Below are positions 43,746 to 56,799 of a stretch of 64,000 bases of DNA, one piece after another. The translations under genes and the position numbers were made by a program. The stretch comes from Deinococcus arcticus (GTDB taxonomy: Bacteria > Deinococcota > Deinococci > Deinococcales > Deinococcaceae). Position 1 is the stretch's first letter. Every line of letters starts with the position of its first letter. The stretch spans positions 310,001 through 374,000 of the forward strand of contig NZ_PYSV01000001.1 in assembly GCF_003028415.1 (NCBI RefSeq). Direction: 5' to 3'. A model generated the notes under the pieces. It was not told where the DNA came from. It saw nothing but the letters and a program-made list of their open reading frames with translations, and ran no database searches.

Positions 43746-43893
43746 CCTGAACCGCTGCGGCTCCGGGCGCCCGCCACCCTGGGCCGCCGTCCGTCTGGTA
43801 CTGAGCCGAGCCCAGCCTGTTGTCTGCGCCGGCACGCCTGCGCCGCCACAGGTGCGGACGCAGCCGGACGGCAGCGGCGCTACGCTGAGGCCC

Positions 43894-45579
43894 ATGGACA
43901 GTGCCGAGGCCATCCCGACATTCCTGCAGCGGTTTGCCCCGGCCGGAACCCGCTCCGCGCCCCCCCAGCGTCAGGCGCAGTATGCCGGGCTGCTTCCGCC
44001 TGCGGTGCGGGAACTGTGGCGCACAGGGGGATGGGGCAAATATGGCGGCGGCCTGCTGGAGGTCATTGATCCAGCCGAGTACCAGGAGACCCTGGATGAC
44101 TGGCTGGGGTCTGCCCAGGGCCTCACCCAGACACCTTTTTTGCTGACTGCGTTTGGTGGGCTGTACTTCTGGCGCCAGTGGGGCGAGCCACGTGAGGACG
44201 GCACCTTCGAGGACGCTGCTGTGGCCTTTCTGAATCCACAGGATGGAGGCGTCATTCTGCTGTCCTGGGACGCGGCGGTGTTTCTGTGCGACCTGACACC
44301 CGACACCTTTGAACTGGACCCGGATGGCCTGTGGGCCGACCTTCAGGTGCCTGGGGCTGCACTGGTGGCAGGCGAGATCTTTGGGTTTGCCCTGCCTGCT
44401 TGGCTGGGAGGACTGCCGGAGGCCGCAGCGGCCGTACCCATGCAGGCGCGTGAGCATCTGGACCTGCTGCGGCAGCTTGCGGGGGACCACGCCGCGGCAA
44501 AGGAAGATGAGTTCTGGCGCCTGGAAACACCCGCCGCCTTCGACGCGCGCGAGCGGGACCTGCGGGCTGAACTGGCGCAGGTGGGTGACCCGACTGAGCA
44601 GGCGCGGCTTCATGCCCGGATTGCCCGCCTGCTGGAGCATTACCCGTGTCACGAGGTGCCGGGTGACGCCCTGGAGGTTCATCAGGCCATAGGGGAGCGC
44701 ATCTGTGCGGCCTACGCCGCCGCCCGCGCCCTGGACCCCCAGCCCGAATGGCTGTTCGGGCTGGCCGACGCGATTCTCAATGCCAGAGGCTTCGAGCACA
44801 CCAGTGAGGCGGCGGCGCTGTATCACGCTGCGCTGGCCACCGGCGAGCAGCCAGCGCGGGCCCACCGTGGCCTGATCCGCCGGGCGTGGCTGGAAGACGA
44901 TTATGCGGTGATCGCCGAGCATGCCCAGGCCCTGCGCACCCTGGATCCAGACGACGCCGAGGCGCTGCTGGACCTCGCCCGGGCCCGCCAGGGGCAGGAA
45001 CGCTACCGCGAGGCCCTGACGCTGCTGGAGGAGTATCTCCTGGTGGCCGAAAGCTATGCCCAGCCGCGCGCGCGGGGATATCAGGCAGAGTGCTATATCG
45101 CCCTGGGTGAGGCTGGCCGGGCCCGGGCCCTGTTCCGCTCCCTGCTGGCGGCCGAACCTGACGCCCGGGTGCGCACCGAACTGCTGGGAGACGCCGTTAC
45201 GGCCTTTCAACACAGTGGAGAACCGGCCATCGCCCTGGAATTTCAACTGGCGCTGCTGGCCGCCACCGACCCGGATGAGGAATATTCCCTGCTGACCCAT
45301 CATCTCTATGCGGTGGCCGAACTGCACAGCGAACTGGGTCAGCACGGGCCCGCCCTGCAGGCTGCCGAGCAGATGCTGGCCCGCCCCGACGCCACGGACG
45401 GGTATCACCTCCGGCTCAAAGGTAAGATTCTGGAACGCGCCGGGCGCCGCAAGGAAGCGGTCGCCGCCTACCGTGAGGCCCTGCGCCGCGACCCCAGCAC
45501 CCCGGGCGTTCAGCAGGCCCTGGACGCCCTCCAGGCGCGTCCGGGCGGGTTTCTGGGGTTGTTCGGGGGACGCCGGTGA
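43894..45579 (+). CDS. GAD-like/DUF1851 (T6SS-immunity-like) protein with TPR tail
   Basis: The 561-residue protein begins with a GAD-like/DUF1851 region (about 1-170): LPPAVRELWRTGGWGKYGGG, DWLGSAQGLTQTPFLLTAFG and LSWDAAVFLCDLTPDTF. The rest (about 250-560) is TPR-like, e.g. AEALLDLARARQGQERYREALTLLEEYL and GKILERAGRRKEAVAAYREAL. GAD-like proteins are known as immunity or housekeeping partners; fusion to TPRs is unusual. TACGCT (43881-43886) ends 7 nt before the ATG. The LemA-like gene overlaps its stop. Confidence 0.8.
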   Translation: MDSAEAIPTFLQRFAPAGTRSAPPQRQAQYAGLLPPAVRELWRTGGWGKYGGGLLEVIDPAEYQETLDDWLGSAQGLTQTPFLLTAFGGLYFWRQWGEPREDGTFEDAAVAFLNPQDGGVILLSWDAAVFLCDLTPDTFELDPDGLWADLQVPGAALVAGEIFGFALPAWLGGLPEAAAAVPMQAREHLDLLRQLAGDHAAAKEDEFWRLETPAAFDARERDLRAELAQVGDPTEQARLHARIARLLEHYPCHEVPGDALEVHQAIGERICAAYAAARALDPQPEWLFGLADAILNARGFEHTSEAAALYHAALATGEQPARAHRGLIRRAWLEDDYAVIAEHAQALRTLDPDDAEALLDLARARQGQERYREALTLLEEYLLVAESYAQPRARGYQAECYIALGEAGRARALFRSLLAAEPDARVRTELLGDAVTAFQHSGEPAIALEFQLALLAATDPDEEYSLLTHHLYAVAELHSELGQHGPALQAAEQMLARPDATDGYHLRLKGKILERAGRRKEAVAAYREALRRDPSTPGVQQALDALQARPGGFLGLFGGRR

Positions 45580-46328
45580 CCCTGCTGTCCTGGGCGGCGC
45601 TGGTGCTGGGCGGTGTACTGGGGGTGCTGTGGCTGCTGGGGATGTGGTCACACCATGTCAGCGAGGATGACCCCAACGACGCCCTGAATCCTGTCTGGGG
45701 CAGCCTGCTGCTGGGTGTGCCCGCCCTGCTGCTGGTGCGCTCCGGGCTGGGGCGCCTGGAGGCGGGGGTGCCAGAGCTGCTGTGGCCTGCAGCGTGGGTG
45801 CTGGGCCTGGGGCTGGCCACCCTCAGTACGGTGCAGGCGGCCCGCGCCGCGCTGGTGCGGCCGCACGAAGCTCTTCAGGCGGCCCGCCTGAAGCTGGACG
45901 CAGCCCACAAGGCGCGCGCGGAACTGATTCCCAACCTGGTGCAGGTGGTGCGGTCCTTTACCCGTACCGAGGAAGAAACCATTGGCCGCGTGCTGGCCGC
46001 CCAGAAGGCAGCCGAGCAGGGTACGGCTGCGCCGGGTGAAGTGACCGCCAGTGTCCAGCTCCTGATGCGCCGCCTGTACGAGTTTCCGCAGCTGCAGAGT
46101 GCGCCCATGTACCGGCAGCTGATGGCCAGCCTGCAGACGGCGCAGTCCGATATTTTTCATTACACTGCCGAGTACAACACGCTCGCAGCGCGCTTTAACA
46201 CCCTGGTCCGCACCTTCCCCATGTCCACTGTGGCCCGGCGCACCGGGCTGCAGGCAGCGCCTTACGCCGAAGCGGCCCTGAGCCCGGAGGAACGTTCGGC
46301 CCAGAACCTTCTGACCCAGCTGCCCTGA
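45576..46328 (+). CDS. LemA-like membrane protein
   Basis: The 250-residue protein has three N-terminal hydrophobic segments (about 3-20, 38-55, 68-85), then the LemA core: AARLKLDAAHKARAELIPNL, YEFPQLQSAPMYRQLMASL and YNTLAARFNTLVRTFP. Typical LemA proteins have one membrane segment, so this is a variant. The GTG start overlaps the GAD-like gene's stop by 4 nt, so the two act in one operon. Confidence 0.82.
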   Translation: MTLLSWAALVLGGVLGVLWLLGMWSHHVSEDDPNDALNPVWGSLLLGVPALLLVRSGLGRLEAGVPELLWPAAWVLGLGLATLSTVQAARAALVRPHEALQAARLKLDAAHKARAELIPNLVQVVRSFTRTEEETIGRVLAAQKAAEQGTAAPGEVTASVQLLMRRLYEFPQLQSAPMYRQLMASLQTAQSDIFHYTAEYNTLAARFNTLVRTFPMSTVARRTGLQAAPYAEAALSPEERSAQNLLTQLP

Positions 46329-46330
46329 GA

Positions 46331-46512
46331 TGGCCGGCTATCCATGTTCGTCACATTCAGGAAAAAACTGGGTGTTCCCCATCTTCCGCGCTGTTCCAGC
46401 CCAATTCCTGGACATCCGTCTCTGTTCCTGCTCTGCGCCGCCGCTCTGCGAGTCCCTCCGGTCCGAAATATTCCGTCACGTCTTGCGGAATGTTTCGGAA
46501 GCCGTATGAGAC
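46331..46512 (+). repeat. Dispersed repeat A, copy 4
   Basis: This copy has a TCAGGAAAAAACTGGG variant of the second block, the GCTGTTCCAGCCCAATTCC block and the hairpin CGAAATATTCCG (46464-46475) with CGGAATGTTTCG (46486-46497). It lies between convergent LemA-like and Hsp20 genes and fills the gap. Confidence 0.85.
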
Positions 46513-46523
46513 GGCAGCGCCCA

Positions 46524-46931
46524 TCATTCCTCCTGCGGTGCTCGGCCCAGATCGCTGGAGGGCACGCTGATGGTGGGGTGGCGCTTCTCGAAGCGGATGG
46601 TCAGCACGCCGTGGACCAGGCTGGCCTGCCCCGACTGAGGGCGCACCGCTTCCGGAAAGCTCAGGGTACGCCGGAACACGCCGCTGGGCCGCTCGCCGCG
46701 CCGCAGCCGCTCGGGCGCCGGGCGCTGGCCCGCCACCGTTACCGTGTCGCCGTCCTCGTGCACCTCCAGTGAACCGGCGTCCACGCCCGGCACGTCCAGG
46801 TGCAGGCACAGGTGCGCGTCGTCGTCGGTCCAGTCGGCGGCCGGGCTCCAGGGCACCGGGCCGGCCAGGGTTTCCACCTCTTCCCGCAGCGTCATCAGGT
46901 GGTGCAGTCGCGCCAGTACGGGCTCGTTCAT
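46524..46931 (-). CDS. Hsp20-family small heat-shock protein
   Basis: The 135-residue protein has an alpha-crystallin domain (about 35-120; HLCLHLDVPGVDAGSLEVHEDG, VFRRTLSFPEAV, LVHGVLTIRFEKRH) and a short tail with an I-x-V-like TISVPS. It should act as a holdase. TACCGT (46939-46944) ends 7 nt before the ATG at 46931. Confidence 0.9.
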   Translation of the reverse strand: MNEPVLARLHHLMTLREEVETLAGPVPWSPAADWTDDDAHLCLHLDVPGVDAGSLEVHEDGDTVTVAGQRPAPERLRRGERPSGVFRRTLSFPEAVRPQSGQASLVHGVLTIRFEKRHPTISVPSSDLGRAPQEE

Positions 46932-46938
46932 GCCCTCT

Positions 46939-46983
46939 ACGGTAGCACCCGCTCCGCGCCGGCGCGCCCGCATCCTCTATGAT
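46939..46983. promoter_or_regulatory. Divergent leaderless promoters of hsp20 and miaA
   Basis: Within 60 bp lie TACCGT (46939-46944, minus) for hsp20 and TATGAT (46978-46983, plus) for miaA, each 7 nt from its start codon. The two -10 boxes are back to back. Confidence 0.6.
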
Positions 46984-46990
46984 CCTCGCC

Positions 46991-47890
46991 GTGCGCGCCC
47001 TGCCCATCCTGACTGCCCCCACCGCCGCTGGCAAAAGTGCCCTGGCGCTGGCCTGGGCCCAGGCCACCGGCGGCGAGCTGATCTGTGCCGACGCGTTGAC
47101 CGTGTACCGGGGCCTGGACATCGGCACCGCCAAGCCGGGGCCCGCCGAGCGCGCCGCAGTGCCCCACCACCTGCTGGACGTGGCCGGGGTAACGGAGCCC
47201 TTTGACGTGGCCCGCTTTGTCACGCTGGCCGAGGCCGCTGTTGCCGGTGTGCTGGCCCGGGGCCGCACGCCGCTGATCGTGGGCGGCACGGGTTTTTATC
47301 TTTCGGCCCTGCGGCGCGGCCTGCCGCTGACGCCACCCAGCGACCCCGCTGCCCGCGCCGAGGTGGAAGCCGACCTGGCCCGGCGCGGCCTGGACGCCCT
47401 GCTGGCCGACATTGAGCGCCGCAACCCCGCCGAGGCCGCCCGTCTGGAACGCAACCCCCGGCGGGTGGTGCGCGCCGAGGAGATCTACCGCCGCACCGGG
47501 CGCGACCCCGGCGAGTTCGGTCACCGCCCCCCCGCCTTCGCCTACGAGGTGGTGGCCTTTTCGCACCCCCCAGACATCCTGGAAGCGCGCATGCACACCC
47601 GGGTGCTGGCCATGTTTGAAGCGGGCTGGGACCGTGAAGCCGCGTGGCTGGCCGCGCAGGTGTCACCCGGGGCCCAGCCGCGCCCCACCGTCTGGCAGGC
47701 GCTGGGCTACCGCGAGGCCCTGGCGGTGGCCACTGGCGCCCTCACGGTGCCCGAAGCGGCGGCGCAGGTCACCCTGGCCACCCGCCAGTACGCCAAGCGC
47801 CAGCTGACCTTTGTGCGCACCCAGCTGGGCGCGCCGCTGTTAAGTGAGGGTGAAGCGCGCCGGCATCTCTTCGAGGGGTGGCCTCGCTAG
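46991..47890 (+). CDS. miaA: tRNA dimethylallyltransferase
   Basis: The 299-residue protein adds dimethylallyl to A37 of tRNAs. P-loop APTAAGKSALALAWA, the substrate segment DALTVYRGLDIGTAKP, LIVGGTGFYLSAL and RQYAKRQLTFVR match MiaA. An ATG at 46979 lies inside a TATGAT -10 box (46978-46983), so translation must begin at the in-frame GTG at 46991, 7 nt beyond it. Confidence 0.94.
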   Translation: MRALPILTAPTAAGKSALALAWAQATGGELICADALTVYRGLDIGTAKPGPAERAAVPHHLLDVAGVTEPFDVARFVTLAEAAVAGVLARGRTPLIVGGTGFYLSALRRGLPLTPPSDPAARAEVEADLARRGLDALLADIERRNPAEAARLERNPRRVVRAEEIYRRTGRDPGEFGHRPPAFAYEVVAFSHPPDILEARMHTRVLAMFEAGWDREAAWLAAQVSPGAQPRPTVWQALGYREALAVATGALTVPEAAAQVTLATRQYAKRQLTFVRTQLGAPLLSEGEARRHLFEGWPR

Positions 47891-48032
47891 CGTGGGGCAC
47901 CATGTGCCTTTCTTCTCTGTTTGTGTGTTCTTGGGCGGTGTGCCCGGCCGCCCACTCGCCCGCCGCCGCGCGCCTGGGTAGAGTGGGCCTGGGGTGCCCG
48001 GGTTGCGGCCCGGCGCACCCGGGGGGGAAGGC

Positions 48033-49274
48033 ATGAAACCACGGGTTCTCGGCATGATTCTCGCAGGGGGACAGGGCTCCAGGCTGGCCCCGCTGACCCA
48101 GAAGCGCAGCAAACCGGCCGTGCCGTTTGGCAGCAAGTACCGCATCATTGACTTCGCCATCAACAACTTCATCAATTCCGGCGTGTTTTCCATCTACGTG
48201 CTCACCCAGTACAAGGCCCAGAGCCTGACCGAGCACATCCAGCGCGGCTGGCGCTTCGGCACCTTTCTCAGCGATTACTTCATCACGCTGGTGCCCGCGC
48301 AGATGTACCGCATCGAGGAACTGGGCCCGGTGTGGTACCGGGGCACGGCCGACGCCGTGTACCAGAACATGCACCTCATTGACAACTACGAGGCCGATTA
48401 CGTGGCCATTTTCAGCGGCGATCACATCTACAAGATGAATGTGGAACACATGCTGCAAAAGCATATCGAAACGCGCGCCGACGTGACCATCGCCGCCTAC
48501 CCCATGCCGCAGGCGCAGGCCCACCAGTTCGGCGTGATGCATGTGGACCACAACTGGCGCGTAACCCAGTTTCTGGAAAAGCCCAAGGACCCCCCCAGCA
48601 TTCCCGGTCAAAGTGCCACCAGCCTCACCAGCATGGGCAACTACATCTTCTCGCGCCGCGCGCTGGACGAACTGCTGGAAACGAACATGGGCTCGGGCGA
48701 ATCTGGCTTCGACTTCGGCGGCGACGTGATTCCCCGCGCGCTGTCAGACGGTTACACCGTCATGGCCTACGATTTTCACCGCAACCCCATTCCCGGGCAG
48801 ACCCACGCCAACACCTACTGGCGCGACGTGGGGACGCTGGACGCCTACTACGAGGCCAACATGGACCTCGTGAGTGTGAACCCGGAATTCGATTTCTATA
48901 ACCCGCAGTGGCCGCTGCGCACCAGCAGCGAGTTCTCGCCGCCCGCCAAGTTCGTGCACGAATCGGACGGACGCAAGGGACAGGCGTTCAATTCCATCAT
49001 GGCCGGGGGCGTGATCATCAGCGGCGGCACCGTGCGCGACAGTGTGCTGGGCCGCAACGTGCGCACCCACTCGTATTCGCTGGTGGAAAGCTGCGTGCTG
49101 TTCGATGAGGTGGAGGTGGGGCGCCACGCCCACCTGCGCCGGGTGATCGTGGACAAGAACGTGGTCATTCCCCCGGGCACCAAAATTGGCATGAATCCCG
49201 ACGAGGACCGCGCGCGCGGCTTCACCGTGACCGACAGCGGCGTGACGGTGGTGCCCAAGAGCTATAGTTTTTAG
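48033..49274 (+). CDS. glgC: Glucose-1-phosphate adenylyltransferase
   Basis: The 413-residue protein makes ADP-glucose for glycogen. N-terminal [20 protein letters not shown], the SGDHIYKMN site, and the left-handed beta-helix C-terminus ([33 protein letters not shown]) are clear. The ATG at 48033 follows a GGGGGGAAGG site and a leader stem CCCGGGT/ACCCGGG; a GTG at 47994 in frame, 9 nt after TAGAGT (47979-47984), would add 13 residues. No other glg gene is in the window. Confidence 0.95.
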   Translation: MKPRVLGMILAGGQGSRLAPLTQKRSKPAVPFGSKYRIIDFAINNFINSGVFSIYVLTQYKAQSLTEHIQRGWRFGTFLSDYFITLVPAQMYRIEELGPVWYRGTADAVYQNMHLIDNYEADYVAIFSGDHIYKMNVEHMLQKHIETRADVTIAAYPMPQAQAHQFGVMHVDHNWRVTQFLEKPKDPPSIPGQSATSLTSMGNYIFSRRALDELLETNMGSGESGFDFGGDVIPRALSDGYTVMAYDFHRNPIPGQTHANTYWRDVGTLDAYYEANMDLVSVNPEFDFYNPQWPLRTSSEFSPPAKFVHESDGRKGQAFNSIMAGGVIISGGTVRDSVLGRNVRTHSYSLVESCVLFDEVEVGRHAHLRRVIVDKNVVIPPGTKIGMNPDEDRARGFTVTDSGVTVVPKSYSF

Positions 49275-49426
49275 GGGCGGAGCCTGGTTTCGCACTGCAG
49301 CAGCGCGCAGGGCCCGGGTGGGCGCGGGAAAGGGGATGCCCCCTTGCACCGTGCCCACCTCGCTGCCAGTGCGCCCCCCATCCGCTCCTCACAGCCGCGC
49401 GCGGGGCATGCTCTATCCTGCCGCGC

Positions 49427-51223
49427 GTGACCCGGCGTTTCTGGACTGTTCTGGCCCTGTCGGCGGCCCTGGGCCCCCCGGCCGCCGCTGCCTCGCTGTC
49501 GCCCCGCACCCTGCTGACGGTGCCCGGCGCCGCACCCCTGGAGGTGCAGCCAGTATTTGGGGGCCCAGTGCCTAGCGGCACAGTGTCCAGTGGCACAACG
49601 TCCAGCGGCCTGGTGGCGTGCCTGGGCGAGCGCCTGCTGCACCTGGGCCCTGGCGGCGAGGTGCGCCGCAGCCTGCCGGTGGGCGCCCCGTGCGCGGGCC
49701 TGAGCGTGAGCCCCGGTGGCACCCACGCCCTGACCCGCACCGCCGCCCAGGTGAGTGTGTGGCGCCTGAGTGACGGCGTGCGGCTGGTCCGGCTGGACAC
49801 GCCCGGGGTAACCGGCGCCGGCTTCAGCGGGCCCCAGGACCTGCTGATTGGCAGCGCGCAGGGCGTGGAGCGCCTGTCCCTGGCCAGCCCGGTCCGCGCA
49901 GCGCCCACCGGCGAGGGTGTGGGCGCGCTGGTGACTGCCCCCGACGGCCTGCGGGCCGTGGTCACCCGCGCCGGGCGCCTGCAACTGCTGGACACGGCTG
50001 GCCTGGGGGTGCAGAGCGCCCTGACCTGCGCGGCCCCCTGCACGCTGGGCCCGGTGGCCTTCAGCGCGGATGGCCGGGTGGCGGCCGTGCAGGCCGGGGG
50101 CGAACTGTATGCGCTGCGGGCAGGCTACCCCGCGTCGGTGGTGGTGCGCCGGACGGAAACGGGCGGCGCCCCGCTGACCGGCCTGCCCCGGCGCGACGGC
50201 AGCGTGCTGGTGCTGCGTCCCGGGCAGCTGGAGGTGCGTGACCTGCAGACCGGCCACCGCGAACAGGCGCGCGCCGTCCCCGGGCTGCAGGCGGCCCCCG
50301 CCACCCTTACGGCCACCGAGCGGGTGCTGAGCGTGCAGGGCGGCGCGCTGCAGGACAGCGGCGCCGATCTGGGCGCCCCCCGCACCCTCCTCAGCCTGCC
50401 GGCGGTCCTGACGGGCGGCGGCCTGGACCCGGCCACGGGCGAGCCGCTGGCCCTGCTGCCCGGCGGCACCCTCACTGCCGGCCCGCGTGCCCTGGCCCAG
50501 AATGTGGGCGCTGTGCAGACCATGAACCGCTTCACGTGGCTGCTGACCGCAGGTGGCAGCGGCGGCCGGGTCCTGAGCACCTTCGGCGGCGGGCGTTCCC
50601 AGGCCACGGCTGGCCTGCGCAGCGCCACCCGCCTGAGCGTGAACCACTGGGGCAACCACGCCGCCGTCTGGGACGAGGCGCGGCTGGTGGTGGTGGCCCA
50701 GAAGACAGGCAAGGCGGTGGCCACCCTGCCTGTGGCCGGCGCGGCGCGCGTGACCGTCTCGCCGGACGCCACCCGCGCCTACGTGTTTGCGCGCACGGGC
50801 GACCCGGCCGTGGTCCTGACCGCCAATGCCAAGCGCTTCCCCCTGCCCGTGCAGGCCGGCGCGCGCTACGCCGACGTGCAGATCAGCGGCCAGGGCCAGT
50901 TCGCCTACGTGAAGGTGGGCGGCGGCCTGGACCTGTACCGCCCAGGGCAGCGCTCGCCGTTCGCCGCCCTGCCCATGGTCAGTGACCGCGAGGGCGCCGT
51001 GCGTTACAGCCCCGGCAATGGCCACCTCGCTGCCGTCACCCGCGCCGACGACGGCTGGCACCTGAGCCTGCTGGACCCCGAGACCGGCCGCGTGACCGCC
51101 GTAAGCCCCGTCCTGGCTGAACACCCCGCCTTTCTGGCCTGGAGCCCGGACAGCCGCCGCCTGACCGTGGGGGCTGGGCTGGGGACGGCAGTGAACAACG
51201 TCACCGTGTTCGACGTGCAGTAG
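49427..51223 (+). CDS. Secreted beta-propeller-like protein
   Basis: The 598-residue protein has a signal peptide (TRRFWTVLALSAALGPPAAAA) and many repeated beta segments of about 40 residues (e.g. GLSVSPGGTHALTRTAAQVSVWRLSDG, VTVSPDATRAYVFARTGD, LAWSPDSRRLTVGAGL) typical of WD40/YVTN-like propellers. No enzyme motif is seen. TATCCT (49414-49419) ends 7 nt before the GTG. It converges with the mutase gene across a strong hairpin. Confidence 0.82.
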   Translation: MTRRFWTVLALSAALGPPAAAASLSPRTLLTVPGAAPLEVQPVFGGPVPSGTVSSGTTSSGLVACLGERLLHLGPGGEVRRSLPVGAPCAGLSVSPGGTHALTRTAAQVSVWRLSDGVRLVRLDTPGVTGAGFSGPQDLLIGSAQGVERLSLASPVRAAPTGEGVGALVTAPDGLRAVVTRAGRLQLLDTAGLGVQSALTCAAPCTLGPVAFSADGRVAAVQAGGELYALRAGYPASVVVRRTETGGAPLTGLPRRDGSVLVLRPGQLEVRDLQTGHREQARAVPGLQAAPATLTATERVLSVQGGALQDSGADLGAPRTLLSLPAVLTGGGLDPATGEPLALLPGGTLTAGPRALAQNVGAVQTMNRFTWLLTAGGSGGRVLSTFGGGRSQATAGLRSATRLSVNHWGNHAAVWDEARLVVVAQKTGKAVATLPVAGAARVTVSPDATRAYVFARTGDPAVVLTANAKRFPLPVQAGARYADVQISGQGQFAYVKVGGGLDLYRPGQRSPFAALPMVSDREGAVRYSPGNGHLAAVTRADDGWHLSLLDPETGRVTAVSPVLAEHPAFLAWSPDSRRLTVGAGLGTAVNNVTVFDVQ

Positions 51224-51291
51224 AGGGACGCGGGGCACGGGATGCAGGGCGCGGAAGAGGCTAAACCCCCCGGCCCTGCCTTCCCCAAAGC

Positions 51292-51329
51292 AACGCGGTG
51301 CGCGGGAGGAACCCGGAGCGCACCGCGTT
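51292..51329. terminator. Bidirectional hairpin between convergent genes
   Basis: AACGCGGTGCGC (51292-51303) and GCGCACCGCGTT (51318-51329) form a perfect 12-bp stem with a 14-nt loop between the propeller gene and the mutase gene. There is no T-tract, so efficiency is uncertain. Confidence 0.65.
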
Positions 51330-51346
51330 CTGCCCCCCGCCTCCCT

Positions 51347-52993
<1,647 letters not shown>

Positions 52994-53084
52994 GGGGCCT
53001 CCGGGGAGTAGGGGAGCCAAACGCTCGTTAGGTACGCACAGGGTAGCAGAGGGGGTCTGCCCGGTGTCCTGGATGAAGCGCCCC

Positions 53085-53165
53085 GTGCTGCGGCGCCGCT
53101 GTCCCAGCCCGCCCGGTTGGTCGGGGCTTGGCAGCGAGCGGCTGAACAGGGCCGCACCGCACAGC
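53085..53165 (+). repeat. Repeat B, partial copy
   Basis: The middle and 3' part of B (GTGCTGCGGCGCCGCTGTCCC, GCCCGCCCGGTTGG, GGGGCTTGGCAGCGAGCG) lies between the mutase promoter and the AI-2E-type gene. The CTAAG ends are absent, so it is an old fragment. Confidence 0.6.
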
Positions 53166-53284
53166 ATCCCTCTGACGCAGAAGTTATGCGGCGCGGGGCG
53201 CAGCCTGGACCCACAGGCGGTAAAGGCTCTGCCAAGCCAATGTTCCTCCGGTTTCCCTGAAGTCGCGCTTACACTGGGTTTCTC

Positions 53285-54592
53285 ATGAGAGACACACCTT
53301 CTGTGCCCCCCACTCGGCGCGCGCCGCCCGGGACAGACAGCCGGCCCCGCGTGACTGTTCAGGTGGTGAACCTGCTGCCGGTGGCCCTGGCTGTGCTTGG
53401 CATTCTGCTGGCCCTGAACTTCTTTTCCAAGGTGGCGCCCTCGCTGCTGGCGGTGACCCTGGCGCTGATCCTGGCCACGGCGCTCAACCCGGTGGCCCGC
53501 TTCTTAGAGCGCTGGATGTCGCGCGGACTGGCCGGCAGTCTGACCGTGCTGCTGGTGGTGGCCACCCTGGCGGGCGCGGCGTTCGTGGCCCTGCCGCCGG
53601 CCATTGCCCAGCTGAGCACTCTGGGCAGCAGCACCGTGGACCTGGGCTCGGTGGAAGCGCGCCTGAACAGCTGGCTGCGCAGCCAACCCGGCGTGGACCG
53701 CATGATTCCCGACGACGCCCTGCAGCAGTTAGAACGGCAGCTGCGCCAGACCGGCGCGCAGGCCGCCAGGGCCCTGCCCAATCTGGTGGGGCTGGTGCTG
53801 GGCGGCCTGTTCACGGGGCTGATTACCCTGGTCATGCTGGTCTATGCCCTGGGCAACCCGGTGCCGCTGGTGAACGGGGCGCTGGGAGCAGTGCCGCCGC
53901 GCTGGCGCAAGGCCGCCATGTACGCCCTGGCCCAGATTCTCAAGCAGATGGGCGCCTGGGGCCGCGCCACCCTGCTGGTGATGCTGGTCACGGGCAGTTG
54001 CACAGCCGCCGGGTTCTACCTGCTGGGCGTCAAGAACTGGCTGGTGTTTGGCCTGCTGGCCGCACTGGGCGAACTGGTGCCCACCATCGGGCCCATTGTG
54101 GCCACGCTGCCGCCCGTGCTGTTCACCCTGGCCGAGGACCCGCAAAAAGCGCTGTACGTGGCCCTGTTCGTGCTGGTGTTTCAGCAGGTGTCCGGCTTTG
54201 TGCTCTCGCCACTGGTGGTGGGCGGGGCCGGCAACCTGCACCCCCTCTCGGTGATCGTGGGCGTGCTGCTGTTTGGCGGGGTGTTCGGTCTGGTGGGCGC
54301 TTTTCTTACGGTGCCCTTCCTGATTGTCATCAAGGCGGTCTACCAGCATTTCTACCTGCGTGAATCCCCGGACATTCCCGACGCGGTGGCCATGGCCCTG
54401 ATTTCCGGCCGGGTGGAAGAGCAGCTGGAGCGCGAGGAGGAAGCCCGCGAGGACGCCGCGCGCGCCGCCACCAGCGCCCGTGACGCGGCCCTGACCCAGC
54501 AGGTGGAACGTGGCACCGTGAAGCTCGACCAGTTGGAAGAGGTGCTGGAAGACGAGGCGCCCCCCCACGGTGGCCCGTCCAGTCGGCCCTGA
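53285..54592 (+). CDS. AI-2E family (PerM-like) permease
   Basis: The 435-residue membrane protein has about eight hydrophobic segments. Conserved PerM segments: [53 protein letters not shown] and [21 protein letters not shown] charged helical tail of about 60 residues follows ([20 protein letters not shown]). Some family members export autoinducer or act as Na+/H+ antiporters; the substrate here is unknown. TACACT (53270-53275) ends 9 nt before the ATG. Confidence 0.92.
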   Translation: MRDTPSVPPTRRAPPGTDSRPRVTVQVVNLLPVALAVLGILLALNFFSKVAPSLLAVTLALILATALNPVARFLERWMSRGLAGSLTVLLVVATLAGAAFVALPPAIAQLSTLGSSTVDLGSVEARLNSWLRSQPGVDRMIPDDALQQLERQLRQTGAQAARALPNLVGLVLGGLFTGLITLVMLVYALGNPVPLVNGALGAVPPRWRKAAMYALAQILKQMGAWGRATLLVMLVTGSCTAAGFYLLGVKNWLVFGLLAALGELVPTIGPIVATLPPVLFTLAEDPQKALYVALFVLVFQQVSGFVLSPLVVGGAGNLHPLSVIVGVLLFGGVFGLVGAFLTVPFLIVIKAVYQHFYLRESPDIPDAVAMALISGRVEEQLEREEEAREDAARAATSARDAALTQQVERGTVKLDQLEEVLEDEAPPHGGPSSRP

Positions 54593-54742
54593 GGGGCGCT
54601 GGCACCTGAGACCAACGCGCTTGAATCGTTGGACGGCTCAATCCGAGCGGCGCGAGAAGGAGGAAGACGGGTGGCCGGGCGTGGCGTGTCTACCCCGGTG
54701 TTGTCCCGGGTTGGACACGAAACAGACGGAATCCAGATGATC

Positions 54743-54795
54743 TGCTAAACTTCTGTTTTGGGTGTCCCGCCCACGCGACGTGAGGCGGGCTTTTT
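54743..54795 (+). promoter_or_regulatory. Extended -10 promoter followed at once by a terminator-like hairpin, typA leader
   Basis: TGCTAAACT (54743-54751) is an extended -10 element. Just after the predicted start point (about 54758), CCCGCCCACG (54766-54775) pairs with CGTG-A-GGCGGG (54779-54789) around a CGA loop and is followed by CTTTTT. The hairpin is either the terminator of the upstream permease gene or, if the promoter is real, an attenuator at the head of the typA leader (about 115 nt). Nothing else is visible in the 279-base gap. Confidence 0.6.
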
Positions 54796-54871
54796 CATGC
54801 CTACGCGAGCAGAAGGCAGACCGGCCACCGCGCTGAACGCCAACCGCTCCGCTTCAAGGGAGCTGAACCTT

Positions 54872-56653
<1,782 letters not shown>

Positions 56654-56666
56654 ACGGCCCTCTGGT

Positions 56667-56698
56667 CCGGCCCTCTGCCCTCTATGGCCGGGGGCTTT
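56667..56698 (+). terminator. Weak stem-loop after typA
   Basis: CCGGCC (56667-56672) pairs with GGCCGG (56686-56691), followed by GGGCTTTG. The stem is short and the T-tract poor, so it is a tentative terminator. Confidence 0.35.
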
Positions 56699-56799
56699 GT
56701 CGTTTGGGCCGCGCCCCTCCACGCCAGGATTGCCCTCTTACGCGCCTCGGATGGAACTGTGGTGCACGGTGGGCCCAGCGTTGGTATTACCGTGCAGGC

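Noticed and set aside
42601..45651. Long minus-strand open frame of about 1016 codons
   Set aside because: It runs antisense to pfkA and the GAD-like/TPR gene, both with clear motifs and start signals; the frame is open only because of the high GC content.
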